This document shows positions 1 to 7,095 of a stretch of DNA of 31,438 bases, piece after piece. The notes below the pieces were generated by a model. That model was not told the origin of the DNA, searched no databases, and saw nothing but the letters and a program-made list of their open reading frames with translations. The stretch's first letter is position 1. Every line of letters starts with the position of its first letter. The DNA lies in NCBI GenBank assembly GCA_000402835.1, contig AQRZ01000045.1:220-31657 (forward strand), given 5' to 3'. This DNA comes from Synergistetes bacterium JGI 0000079-D21. Its GTDB lineage: Bacteria > Synergistota > Synergistia > Synergistales > 79-D21. Both the position numbers and the translations under genes were made by a program.

Positions 1-174
1 CTGCGGGTGGGGATGGGCCCCTGCCAGGGGCGCGGCTGCCGGGAGATCATCATGCGGGAGATCTCCAGGGCAAAAGGAATCCCCATGGCCCAGGTGGATC
101 CCGGGACCTTCCGGCCTCCCGTCAAGCCCGTCAAGCTCGGCGTTCTCGCGACCTGCGACATCGCCAAGGAATAG
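1..174 (+). CDS. C-terminal fragment of a FAD/[2Fe-2S] oxidoreductase (BFD-like domain)
   Basis: Reading frame 1 is open from the first base to a TAG at 172-174 and gives 57 residues; the start lies outside the window. The fragment begins with a GMGPCQG motif and has a C-x4-C pair (residues 8 and 13). It ends with a proline-rich stretch (FRPPVKPVKLG). This arrangement is typical of the C-terminal [2Fe-2S] BFD-like domain of amine or amino-acid dehydrogenase flavoproteins, such as GlpA-like, sarcosine-oxidase-like and hydroxyproline-dehydrogenase-like proteins. The other two cysteine ligands and the FAD domain would lie upstream. The substrate cannot be told from this fragment. It converges on larC, with an inverted repeat between them. 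Confidence 0.6.
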   Translation: MRVGMGPCQGRGCREIIMREISRAKGIPMAQVDPGTFRPPVKPVKLGVLATCDIAKE

Positions 175-201
175 CAGAACCGGACGATCTCCCGAAACGA
201 T

Positions 202-234
202 AAGGGGCGGTGCCGTTTGCCGGCAACGCCCCTT
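202..234. terminator. Inverted repeat between convergent genes, likely bidirectional terminator
   Basis: AAGGGGCG plus TGCCG pair with CGGCA plus CGCCCCTT, with one internal mismatch and a five-base loop. It sits between the stop of the oxidoreductase fragment and the stop of larC on the opposite strand. The T-tracts on both sides are poor, so termination strength is uncertain. Confidence 0.55.
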
Positions 235-236
235 CA

Positions 237-1427
237 TCATTCCTTTAATGTCCGCCAGGCTTGTTCTTCGGCCCTCCGGAGAATTTCCTTCAAGGGGAGA
301 CCGGTCTTCTCTGCGAGGGCCCTGCAATCCTCGAATTCGGCCGACAGGTTCAGGACCTTTCCTTCGGGATCGAAGGCCTTCTTGATCCTGATCTCGGCTT
401 CTTTTCCCATGGGCAGGGGCAGGCAAACGGTTTCGAACGACCTTTCTGCGACGAACCGCTGCACTGAAGGCAGGACTCGGATCCCCAGGGTTCCGGTCTG
501 CCTCATGACCTCGAGGGCGAGATCCCTGCTTTTCTCCGGATCTGCCAGTACCCGGAGAAGGTGCCCGGGCCTTCCCTTTTTCATCGTGAGGGGCGAAATG
601 CTGACGTCCCTGGCTCCCATTTCGGACAGGCGTTCGAAGAGATGACCGAGGATTTGGCCGGAAACGTCATCGAGGTTGGTTTCGAGGATGTCGACCCGGT
701 CACTCCTGCACTCGGCCGGAAGCTCCATGAGCACGGCGCGCAGGACGTTCGGCTGTTCCGTTTCGGCTTCGCCCGCCCCGTAACCTGCTGAAAGGGATTT
801 TCCCAGGGGAAATCCCTCGGTAGGCCGGGCGAAATGGGCGAGAATGGCGGCTCCCGTCGGAGTCAGGAGTTCCCGCGTACCGCCTCCGTGGAAGGGAAGG
901 CCGAACCGCGTGAGAATCCGGAGCGTGGCTGGAGAAGGGACTGGAATGGTTCCGTGTGCCGAACGGACCTGCCCCCCTCCGACGTTTATGGGGGTGCAGA
1001 GAACGGCGTCCGGGGCCAGGTCCGCGAAAGCCAGGCAGGATCCGACCACGTCGGCGACGGCATCATCCTGTCCTACCTCGTGAAAGTGCAATCGCTCCAG
1101 CGGTTCCCCGTGGGCCGTCGACTCCGCTTCGGCAAGGATCCCGAACACGCCGGCGACATCCTTTCTTACCCGTTCCGGCAGGGGGATTCCCGCGATCCTA
1201 TCCATCAACTCGAAGAAGGAGCGCGGTCGCGTCTCCTGGCGAACCTGGACCCGGACCTTAAGGGCGCGGATTCCGCTCTTGGTAACCGTGTTCACGGTCA
1301 CCGAAACGTCGGCTGCCGATTCCACGGCTTGGATGATGCTCTTCTGGTCGGCTCCCAGGTCGAACAGGCTGGCGAGGATCATGTCGCCTGCCGCCCCGGA
1401 GCATGGATCGAAAAGGATTGCCTTCAT
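237..1427 (-). CDS. larC: Nickel-pincer cofactor biosynthesis protein LarC
   Basis: LarC inserts nickel into the pyridinium-dithiocarboxylate mononucleotide to make the nickel-pincer cofactor of lactate racemase LarA and relatives. The N-terminus MKAILFDPCSGAAGD, an internal HFHEVG motif and the block ETNLDDVSGQ are family signatures. From ATG 1427 the protein is 396 aa, a usual full length. The frame stays open upstream to 1499, but ATG 1427 has a good ribosome site (GGGGGAG about 11 bases upstream) and matches the family N-terminus. In Lactobacillus larC is read through a programmed frameshift; here it is one continuous frame. No larA, larB or larE lies in the window, so the client enzyme is unknown. 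Confidence 0.92.
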   Translation of the reverse strand: MKAILFDPCSGAAGDMILASLFDLGADQKSIIQAVESAADVSVTVNTVTKSGIRALKVRVQVRQETRPRSFFELMDRIAGIPLPERVRKDVAGVFGILAEAESTAHGEPLERLHFHEVGQDDAVADVVGSCLAFADLAPDAVLCTPINVGGGQVRSAHGTIPVPSPATLRILTRFGLPFHGGGTRELLTPTGAAILAHFARPTEGFPLGKSLSAGYGAGEAETEQPNVLRAVLMELPAECRSDRVDILETNLDDVSGQILGHLFERLSEMGARDVSISPLTMKKGRPGHLLRVLADPEKSRDLALEVMRQTGTLGIRVLPSVQRFVAERSFETVCLPLPMGKEAEIRIKKAFDPEGKVLNLSAEFEDCRALAEKTGLPLKEILRRAEEQAWRTLKE

Positions 1428-1470
1428 CGCCGACGCACTCCCCCGTTCGAAAGTTGTATGGCTAAAAAAC

Positions 1471-1499
1471 AGCATAACCTGCCGGATGGTTTCGATCAA
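1471..1499 (-). promoter_or_regulatory. Candidate sigma70 promoter for larC
   Basis: On the minus strand TTGATC (plus positions 1494-1499) and TATGCT (1471-1476) are separated by 17 bases, each matching the consensus at four of six positions. It lies about 45 bases upstream of the larC start. Confidence 0.35.
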
Positions 1500-1662
1500 A
1501 TCGCCCAGTCTTGAATCGCTGTGGGCCCAAGTTTATGGATGAAAGGCAAGCCCGATTCTTCCGCAGCCAAAAGGCTAAACCCATGATATTTATTAAAGAA
1601 CTCCCTAAACCCAAGTAATGAGTTTTGTCAAAAACATCGGGTTTTTAATAAGATTAAACAAA

Positions 1663-1687
1663 TAACAATAAGTATGTTTTATTGTTA
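1663..1687. promoter_or_regulatory. Perfect 9-bp-arm palindrome, candidate operator
   Basis: TAACAATAA (1663-1671) and TTATTGTTA (1679-1687) are exact reverse complements around a 7-base spacer. The site lies 20 bp upstream of the candidate -35 box of the NSS transporter, a usual place for a dimeric regulator. No regulator gene is adjacent. Confidence 0.45.
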
Positions 1688-1707
1688 AAGAATAACCATA
1701 GGGCTAC

Positions 1708-1736
1708 TTGCCTTGGTGAAAGGACTAAACTAGCAT
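1708..1736 (+). promoter_or_regulatory. Candidate promoter for the NSS transporter
   Basis: TTGCCT (1708-1713), 17-base spacer, TAGCAT (1731-1736). It would start transcription near 1743 and give a leader of about 165 bases. A second candidate, TTGTCA-N18-TAAGAT at 1625-1654, lies upstream. Confidence 0.4.
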
Positions 1737-1906
1737 GACAACAGTGCTGAAAAAATCTAGGAAATGAACGGATTCCCCCGGGGAGAGAGGCGGTGTGCGC
1801 AGCACAAAGAAATCCGGCGGGATGAGAGGGAAGTCCAGGAAGGAGGAAAGGGCCCAAGCGAGCGGTTTGAGCAAGGAAAGGAAACAGAGCCGAGAGGAGG
1901 ATGAGC

Positions 1907-3373
1907 ATGGGAAAGAAGCTTGAGGGCAACATGTGGACCAGCCGATGGGGATTGATCCTGGCATCGATCGGGATGGCGGTCGGGACGGGGAACATCTGGC
2001 GGTTCCCGAGGGTTTCGGCAGCGAACGGAGGGGCAGCCTTCTTCTTTGCCTACGTTTTGGCGCTTTTCCTTTGGGCGATTCCCCTGATGGCTGCCGAAGG
2101 CGTTTGGGGGAAGGTTTCCCGCATGGGCATCATCGGTTCATTCAAGCACATGTGCGGACGCGGGTGGACCTGGGCCGGAGCCTTGATGGCCGTTATCGTG
2201 TTGGGCATCGTTTTCTATTACGGTGTGGTCGTGGGATGGTGCATGCGCTACCTTGCATATGCCGTGATGGGGGTGTTCAGGCCCGGGTTGGACACCGAGG
2301 CCCTGTGGAAGGCTTTTGCGGCCAACGGGATGCAGCAGAGTCTCCTGTTTGCGCTGGTCGTGGCCATCTGCATGTTCATCACTTCCAAGGGTGTGGCCGG
2401 AGGCCTGGAAAAGGCCTGCAAGGTCATGGTTCCCGGTATTTTCATCCTTCTTGTTTTCCTGGCGATCCGGGCTGCATTCCTGCCCGGTGCAGTCAAAGGC
2501 TACGAGTTCTACTTCACCGCACGCGCGTCGGACTTCCTGAACCCAAAGACGTATCTTGAAGCCTTCACCCAGGTGGCCTGGTCCACCGGGGCCGGTTGGG
2601 GGCTCTTTTTGACGTATTTCGTTTACGTCAAGAAGAGCGAGGACATCATGCTCACGGCGACGACGACCTGCTTCGCGGATACCTCGGCGGGATTCCTCGC
2701 CGGGATGTGCGTCATCCCCACCATCTTCGCCTACTCGCCCGATCCCATGGCGGCGGTGAAATCCGGCAACACGGGGCTGGCCTTCATCCACATGACGAAA
2801 CTCTTCTCGGAAATTCCAGGGGGAGCGATCATGGCCATCGCCTTTTTCCTCGCTCTGGTCCTGGCAGCTCTCAGTTCCGAGATCGCCATGATCGAAATGG
2901 GCGCCCGTATCCTGGAAGACGCGGGCTGGGACCGGAAAAAAGCGACGTGGGGCATCGGAATCACCACTCTGCTGCTGGGGCTTCCCTCGGCCATGAACAT
3001 GACCTTCCTGGACAACCAGGACTGGGTCTGGGGGATAGGGCTGCTGCTCGCCGGGCTTTTGATGGGGCTGGGTGCCATGAAGATCGGCGTGAGGAAGATC
3101 TGGGACGAGCACATCGAACCCTACACGCAGATGAAGCATTACTGGATGTTCGCCGCAATTCGGTTTTTCCCCGTGTGGTTCGCGATCATCTTCGGATGGT
3201 GGACCTGGCAGGCCATCACCTGGTATCCGGGCGAGTGGTACAAGTGGCTTCCCATCAGCAAGTACACGTTTACGGTTGGAACGATGTACTGGCAGTGGGC
3301 CATCGCTGCGGTGGTCTGCATCCTCCTAAACAACTGGCTTGCCGACAGGATGACCCACCGCCTGGAAGTGTAG
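1907..3373 (+). CDS. Sodium-dependent transporter, NSS (neurotransmitter:sodium symporter) family
   Basis: LeuT-fold secondary transporter that takes up an amino acid with Na+ across the inner membrane. The signature GTGNIWRFP in TM1 matches the family's unwound Na+/substrate-binding segment (G-x-G-N-x-W-R-F-P). The protein is 488 aa and hydrophobic throughout, consistent with about 12 membrane helices. I start at ATG 1907 rather than 1901 because AGGAGG at 1895-1900 is six bases from the former and touches the latter. A 32-codon MetS-like gene follows 28 bp downstream. NSS transporters with MetS-type partners include the methionine/alanine importer MetPS of Corynebacterium, so methionine or a small neutral amino acid is a plausible substrate. 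That is inferred from the partner, not from binding-site residues. Confidence 0.92.
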   Translation: MGKKLEGNMWTSRWGLILASIGMAVGTGNIWRFPRVSAANGGAAFFFAYVLALFLWAIPLMAAEGVWGKVSRMGIIGSFKHMCGRGWTWAGALMAVIVLGIVFYYGVVVGWCMRYLAYAVMGVFRPGLDTEALWKAFAANGMQQSLLFALVVAICMFITSKGVAGGLEKACKVMVPGIFILLVFLAIRAAFLPGAVKGYEFYFTARASDFLNPKTYLEAFTQVAWSTGAGWGLFLTYFVYVKKSEDIMLTATTTCFADTSAGFLAGMCVIPTIFAYSPDPMAAVKSGNTGLAFIHMTKLFSEIPGGAIMAIAFFLALVLAALSSEIAMIEMGARILEDAGWDRKKATWGIGITTLLLGLPSAMNMTFLDNQDWVWGIGLLLAGLLMGLGAMKIGVRKIWDEHIEPYTQMKHYWMFAAIRFFPVWFAIIFGWWTWQAITWYPGEWYKWLPISKYTFTVGTMYWQWAIAAVVCILLNNWLADRMTHRLEV

Positions 3374-3401
3374 CCAGGCCGGGATGGAAGGAGAGATCTT
3401 C

Positions 3402-3500
3402 ATGTGGATGTTTAACATGGCAGTCGTGATGGTCGTCGTTCTTGGAGGGCTGATCTGGTGCCTGCGACACATCGCCATGGCCAAGGACGGGGAAGAATAG
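3402..3500 (+). CDS. MetS-like single-helix small subunit of the NSS transporter
   Basis: A 32-codon gene. ATG 3402 is preceded by GGAAGGAGA at about 3386-3394 and the stop is TAG 3498-3500. The product has one strongly hydrophobic helix (about residues 4-22, with VVMVVVLGGLIW) followed by a short charged tail ending KDGEE. Size, topology and position right behind an NSS transporter match the MetS family of small subunits (methionine/alanine importer). In Corynebacterium the small subunit is needed for transport. It shares the transcript with the transporter and is followed by a terminator. Homology rests on shape and context, because so short a peptide carries little sequence signal. Confidence 0.75.
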   Translation: MWMFNMAVVMVVVLGGLIWCLRHIAMAKDGEE

Positions 3501-3521
3501 GGATCAGGACAAAACCCCACG

Positions 3522-3559
3522 AAGGGCCGGGGGAAGGACATTCCCCCTCGGCCCTTTTG
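3522..3559 (+). terminator. Intrinsic terminator after the NSS-MetS pair
   Basis: AAGGGCCGGGGGAA pairs with TTCCCCCTCGGCCCTT (one bulge) around a short loop and runs into TTTTGCTTT. It lies 21 bases after the small-subunit stop. Confidence 0.8.
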
Positions 3560-3627
3560 CTTTCTCCATGGGCTTTTCTTGACTATGATAGAAAGAAACG
3601 GACCTTTTCCGACAGAGGTGAGTTCTC

Positions 3628-4416
3628 TTGAGAAGGGTTTTCGTTTCAGGGGCTTCCGGCAACGTGGGGCGGTTGGTGGTGCGGAATGTCATCGAACGGG
3701 ACGGGTTCGAGCTGGCGGGAGGATTTTGCAGGGAGTGCGCAGAGGACCTGGGTGCTCTGGCAGGACTGCCGCCCATAGGCCTAAGGGCTTCGCGGACCCT
3801 GCGCGAGGGGCTCGAAGAAAGCAAGGCCGACCTGGTCATCGATTTCACGAGTGCCGCCATTCTGATGGCGAACCTGGAGGTGTACGCGGACCTGGCTCTC
3901 GACGCTGTAATCGGAACGACCGGCCTTTCGGCGGAGGATTTCCTGAGAGTGGAAACACTTGTTTCGGAAAGGGGGCTCCGTTGGGCGATCATTTCCAACT
4001 ATGGCCTTGGAATCAACCTGGTGATGGACTTCCTGTCCAGGGTTCGGCCGTATTTCCCATACGTTACCATCTCCGATCGCCACCATCCGGCCATGGCCAA
4101 TGCGCCGAGCGGGACTGCGGCCATGCTGGCCCAGGCGGTTTCGGAAGGACCCGAAGGACCCGTTGAAAGCCGGGAAGTGTACGAAGGGGTTCTTGGAGGA
4201 AAAATCGCGGGTATCCCGGTCCATTCCGAACGCCTGCCCTATCCGGCTCCGTTCTCGGAACACGAGGTCGTCCTGGGGAGAAAGGATGAGATCATCCGGA
4301 TCACGATCTCGGATTTCACGAGCGAGATCTACATGGATGGCGTCTTTCTGGCGGCGGGGAGAATTTCCTCCATGCCCGCGGGAACCCTTGTCCGGAAGCT
4401 CTCCGAGTTCAACTAG
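3628..4416 (+). CDS. DapB-like NAD(P)-dependent reductase, catalytic lysine replaced
   Basis: 262 aa, the usual length of dihydrodipicolinate reductase. The start is TTG 3628 with AGAGGTGAG about six bases upstream; no ATG fits the N-terminus as well. The N-terminal nucleotide-binding motif is GASGNVGR (residues 8-15), followed by VIDFTS, GTTGLS and SNYGLGINL, which correspond to the DapB VIDFT, GTTG and SNFSIGVNL blocks. The active-site block reads DRHHPAMANAPSGTA. DapB enzymes have E-x-HH-x-x-K-x-DAPSGTA, where the Lys is the proton donor and the Asp follows two residues later. Here these are Met and Asn. The fold and cofactor site are therefore kept but the lysine-pathway chemistry is doubtful. 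It precedes an Asp/Glu racemase-family gene, and no lysine-biosynthesis gene is nearby, so a different imine or keto substrate is likely. Confidence 0.8.
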   Translation: MRRVFVSGASGNVGRLVVRNVIERDGFELAGGFCRECAEDLGALAGLPPIGLRASRTLREGLEESKADLVIDFTSAAILMANLEVYADLALDAVIGTTGLSAEDFLRVETLVSERGLRWAIISNYGLGINLVMDFLSRVRPYFPYVTISDRHHPAMANAPSGTAAMLAQAVSEGPEGPVESREVYEGVLGGKIAGIPVHSERLPYPAPFSEHEVVLGRKDEIIRITISDFTSEIYMDGVFLAAGRISSMPAGTLVRKLSEFN

Positions 4417-4617
4417 CGGCTGCGGGATTGGGAACCAGGGGGATCCTGTTTGCGGCCGCGTGTTTCCCGCCGCCTTTTTCTGCGAAAGCTGCGGCAGGAA
4501 GGAAGCGGCACGAGTCGGAGGTCGGCCTGCGGTCGGAAGGCAGCGGAACGGCCGTGGGAACGGACGAGGCTCTTTTAGGCCAAACCCTTTTGAAAACCAT
4601 CTGGGAGGACGATACAA

Positions 4618-5358
4618 ATGGCGATTTACCGGATCAAGAGCAAGAAGCGGTCCTGGGACGGGGAGGCCATCGGGATCCTCATCCTGGACGCAGCCTATCC
4701 CTGTGTTCCCGGCAATGTTGGCAACGCCACCACCTATCCATTCCCCGTCCGCTACAAGGAGATCCGGGGATCTTCGATCGAGCGGCTCCTGAACGAAAGG
4801 GATCCCGAACTGCTCAAGCCCTTTATCGAGGGAGCCAGGGAGCTGGAGGCGGAGGGAGTGCGGGCGATCACCGGGGCTTGCGGGTTCATGGCGCTTTTCC
4901 AGAAACAAGTTGCAGAATCCGTCGATGTCCCGGTTTTTCTCTCGAGCCTCCTGCAGGTCCCCTTCATCTGCAGGACGCTGACCTCGAAGCAAAAGGTCGG
5001 GATCATCTCGGCCAATGCCGCTGTTCTGACCGATGAACATTTCGAGAACGTCGGGATCACGAAGGAGATGCCGATCGTCGTTTACGGGATGGAAGACCAG
5101 GAGGAATTTCGTACGAGTATCCTCGAGGAAAAAGGGACCCTGGATTCAGACCTGATCGAAAAGGAAGTGGTGAGCGTCGCCGAGAGGATGGTCCGGGAGC
5201 ACCCGGAAGTCGCGGCTATCGTGCTGGAATGCAGCGACCTGCCTCCCTACGCGGCGGCAGTACACGCAGCGACGGGCCGGCCGGTCTTCGATTTCATCAC
5301 CATGATCAAGTACGTACACTCCGCCCTGGTGCCGACAAAATACGAAGGGTACATGTAG
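4618..5358 (+). CDS. Aspartate/glutamate/hydantoin racemase-family protein
   Basis: 246 aa, a normal length for the cofactor-independent Asp/Glu racemase superfamily, in which two cysteines act as acid and base on the alpha carbon. Two candidates are visible: Cys in the TGACGFM block (about residue 87) and Cys in LECSDLPP (about residue 204), one per pseudo-symmetric half. Start ATG 4618 has GGGAGG at about 4601-4606. The 200 bp before it contain no recognisable gene, promoter or strong terminator. Substrate is unknown: aspartate, glutamate, hydantoins and maleate are all used in this superfamily. The neighbouring DapB-like gene and the amino-acid genes elsewhere in the window suggest amino-acid catabolism. 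Confidence 0.8.
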   Translation: MAIYRIKSKKRSWDGEAIGILILDAAYPCVPGNVGNATTYPFPVRYKEIRGSSIERLLNERDPELLKPFIEGARELEAEGVRAITGACGFMALFQKQVAESVDVPVFLSSLLQVPFICRTLTSKQKVGIISANAAVLTDEHFENVGITKEMPIVVYGMEDQEEFRTSILEEKGTLDSDLIEKEVVSVAERMVREHPEVAAIVLECSDLPPYAAAVHAATGRPVFDFITMIKYVHSALVPTKYEGYM

Positions 5359-5447
5359 GCTTTCGTACAGAGAAGCCAATCACCCGTGCTGCGGGTCTCG
5401 TCTCGTTCCGCGGGGAAATCGATTGAACAGACCGAGGAGGGGATGCC

Positions 5448-5886
5448 GTGTCCCGGATCTGGATCTTTCTGCTGATGGTCATGGCGGGAGCTGTCTCGGC
5501 CCTGCAGCCCGGCATCAACGCCCGGCTGGCCCAGAAGGTCGGGATCCTGGAAAGCGCCTTCGTTTCCTTTGCCGTTGGGGCTTTGTGCCTTGCGGCGGTG
5601 GTCCTCCTGTTCGGAAGGGGAAACCTGAGGGGCATCTCGGAGGCTGCCCCTTGGGAGGTCCTCGGGGGGGGTAATGGGTGCCTTCTACGTCACCTGCCTC
5701 GTTCTTGCCGTTCCCAGAATCGGCACCACGGCGGCCATGGCCGCGGCGATCGCGGCGCAACTGGCGGCGGGCCTGGCTCTGGATTCGATGGGGGCGTTTG
5801 GTTTCCGGGAACTTCCCGTGGATTTTCCCCGCCTGGCGGGAGTCCTTTTCCTTGTTTTGGGATCCCTGCTGATTCTTCGCAAATAA
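5448..5886 (+). pseudogene. DUF606/YdcZ-type DMT transporter, frameshifted in a run of eight G
   Basis: Start GTG 5448 with GAGGAGGGG at 5434-5442. The first frame gives a typical DUF606 N-terminus (PGINARLAQKVG, then a second helix) up to codons for VLGG. It then enters a nonsense frame. From about 5671 the family sequence resumes one frame over (MGAFYVTCLVLAVPRIGTTA, then AAQLAAG and a last helix) to TAA 5886. The break is in eight consecutive G at 5664-5671; seven G would restore one continuous 145-aa protein, the usual length. DUF606 proteins are small four- or five-helix membrane proteins of the drug/metabolite transporter superfamily with unknown substrates. The change may be a sequencing error, a true lesion or slippage-based switching. 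Confidence 0.8.
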
Positions 5887-5956
5887 GGATTCGGTAACGA
5901 CGGGAAACCGTCCTCAAGGGACGGACATCGCGATTCCGAAGGAGGTTTGTGCCCGA

Positions 5957-6496
5957 ATGGAGTACGAGAAGGAAGCGGTCCTGAAAAGAGCCGCCGAGGA
6001 AGCCTGCCGGAACGAAAGCCGCTATCACCTTTGCAGTCAGGGCACACTGGCGGCCCTGATGCGATCCTTCGGCATCCACGACCCCGACCTCCTGCGAGCC
6101 TCAACGGCCTTCGCCGGGGGAGGAGTCCGCCGGGGGCACATGTGTGGGGCCCTGAGCGGCGCGCTCTTGTTTATCGGGCTGCTTGCGGGGCGAGACGACC
6201 TGGAAATGAAAGAACAGGCCGTCAGGGGATTGGGGTATTGCGACAAGCTTTACCGGGTTTTTGAAGAAAGGTTCGGGACGGTCCTTTGCAGGCAGATCCA
6301 GAAAAACCTCTATGGGAAGGAATACGATCTGACCCGCCAGGAAGAGCGGGACGAAATGCACACCCTGATGGAAACGATGGAGTTCGCCTGCCCCCAGGTT
6401 TGCGGGGAGGCTGCCCGCATGGCGGCTTTGGTCGCGTTCGAGATCCTCGAGGCAGGACACCCTGTCGCGAACTCCCTGATCCGCTTGACCCACTAG
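5957..6496 (+). CDS. C_GCAxxG_C_C family redox protein
   Basis: 179 aa. The family is defined by spaced cysteines around a glycine-rich C-G-A-x-x-G block. Here the visible cysteines are in HLCSQG, MCGALSG, VLCRQ and CPQVCGE, and the GG-rich stretch AFAGGGVRRG precedes CGALSG as expected. Members are thought to bind a metal or to do thiol redox work in anaerobes, but no activity is established. ATG 5957 is preceded by GAAGGAGGT at 5938-5946, a near-perfect ribosome site about ten bases away. It lies 70 bp after the broken transporter and 119 bp before the MarR gene, which has its own promoter. Confidence 0.8.
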   Translation: MEYEKEAVLKRAAEEACRNESRYHLCSQGTLAALMRSFGIHDPDLLRASTAFAGGGVRRGHMCGALSGALLFIGLLAGRDDLEMKEQAVRGLGYCDKLYRVFEERFGTVLCRQIQKNLYGKEYDLTRQEERDEMHTLMETMEFACPQVCGEAARMAALVAFEILEAGHPVANSLIRLTH

Positions 6497-6559
6497 GCGA
6501 ACGCCCCTTCCCGTTCCTGCGGCCGCTGATCCCCTTTGAAAGGTGGGAGCAGCGGCCTC

Positions 6560-6588
6560 TTGCGTGCAAGGTGCACGAGCCCTATAAT
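6560..6588 (+). promoter_or_regulatory. Strong promoter for marR-kynU
   Basis: TTGCGT (6560-6565), 17-base spacer, perfect TATAAT (6583-6588). The predicted start point is near 6595, about 40 bases before the MarR start codon. Confidence 0.75.
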
Positions 6589-6612
6589 TTTCCATAAGGT
6601 TGCATCCGCAAC
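6563..6612. promoter_or_regulatory. Two palindromes in the marR promoter, candidate MarR operators
   Basis: CGTGCA (6563-6568) and TGCACG (6572-6577) form a perfect inverted repeat with a 3-base centre between the -35 and -10 boxes. GTTGC (6599-6603) and GCAAC (6608-6612) form a second one just after the predicted start point. Either would let a dimeric MarR protein block its own promoter. Confidence 0.5.
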
Positions 6613-6633
6613 TAAATGGACGGAGGGGGTCAA

Positions 6634-7095
6634 ATGGATCGCCAGGAACGGTCGTTGGGAAGATGGATCGCTACCCTTTTCCGGCGGAGCCGTGTCCACC
6701 TCGACAGGGTTTTTGAACCGATGGGGCTCGGCAAGGGGCTCTACCTCTACCTCGCCCTGCTGTCGCGGCAGGAGGGCCTGACACAGCATCAGCTTGCCGT
6801 GGAATTGGCCTTCGACGAGGGCACGGTTACCCGGGCGGTCCAGCGCCTTGAGAAAGAGGGATGGGTACGAAGGGAACGGGACGAAAGGGACGGACGGGCT
6901 TTTCGCGTCTACCTCGGGGAAAAGGCCCGCGAATCGATTCCGAAGCTGCTGGAGGAGCTTGAAGCCTGGAACAACCGCCTCGTGAAGGGGTTCACCCCGG
7001 AGGAAAAGGAATGGGCGCTCCGGCTTTTGGTGCGGATGGCGGAAAACGCAGACAGGGACGGAAAAGGGGGGTATGACGGAGATGGGGAAATTTGA
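6634..7095 (+). CDS. MarR-family transcriptional regulator
   Basis: 153 aa winged-helix regulator from ATG 6634. This start has GGAGGGGG at 6622-6629; an earlier in-frame ATG at 6616 has no ribosome site. The DNA-binding part is visible as LTQHQLAVELAFDEGTVTRA (recognition helix), followed by the family signature D-E-R-D-G-R in the wing. The C-terminal helix is for dimerisation. The gene overlaps the start of kynureninase by 23 bp, so both are made from one mRNA and probably coupled. MarR proteins usually release DNA when they bind a phenolic or aromatic ligand. Kynurenine or anthranilate would fit here, by inference. Confidence 0.88.
   Translation: MDRQERSLGRWIATLFRRSRVHLDRVFEPMGLGKGLYLYLALLSRQEGLTQHQLAVELAFDEGTVTRAVQRLEKEGWVRRERDERDGRAFRVYLGEKARESIPKLLEELEAWNNRLVKGFTPEEKEWALRLLVRMAENADRDGKGGYDGDGEI

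Larger units (their letters stand above)
1428..1906. other. AT-rich divergent regulatory gap (larC / NSS transporter)
   Basis: About 480 bp without a convincing gene. The part from roughly 1560 to 1740 is far richer in A+T than the rest of the window. It holds a CTAAACCCA direct repeat (1575-1583 and 1605-1613, 30 bp apart), a nested hairpin (AAACCC ... GGGTTT around GTTTT-GTC-AAAAC, about 1607-1645), a perfect palindrome at 1663-1687 and candidate promoters for both directions. From 1745 to 1900 the sequence is purine-rich and would be the 5' leader of the transporter mRNA. I could not match it to a known riboswitch class. Confidence 0.6.

Noticed and set aside
237..1427. Programmed frameshift in larC as in Lactobacillus
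   Set aside because: Both LarC parts are in one uninterrupted frame here.
834..1514. 226-codon open frame antisense to larC
   Set aside because: GC-rich shadow of a clearly conserved gene; no ribosome site and no recognisable domain.
1745..1900. Glycine or other amino-acid riboswitch in the NSS leader
   Set aside because: I looked for the conserved glycine-aptamer segments and did not find them; only small local hairpins are visible.
2138..3139. 333-codon open frame antisense to the NSS transporter
   Set aside because: Shadow frame with low-complexity H/D/E/R/G composition over a well-supported membrane protein.
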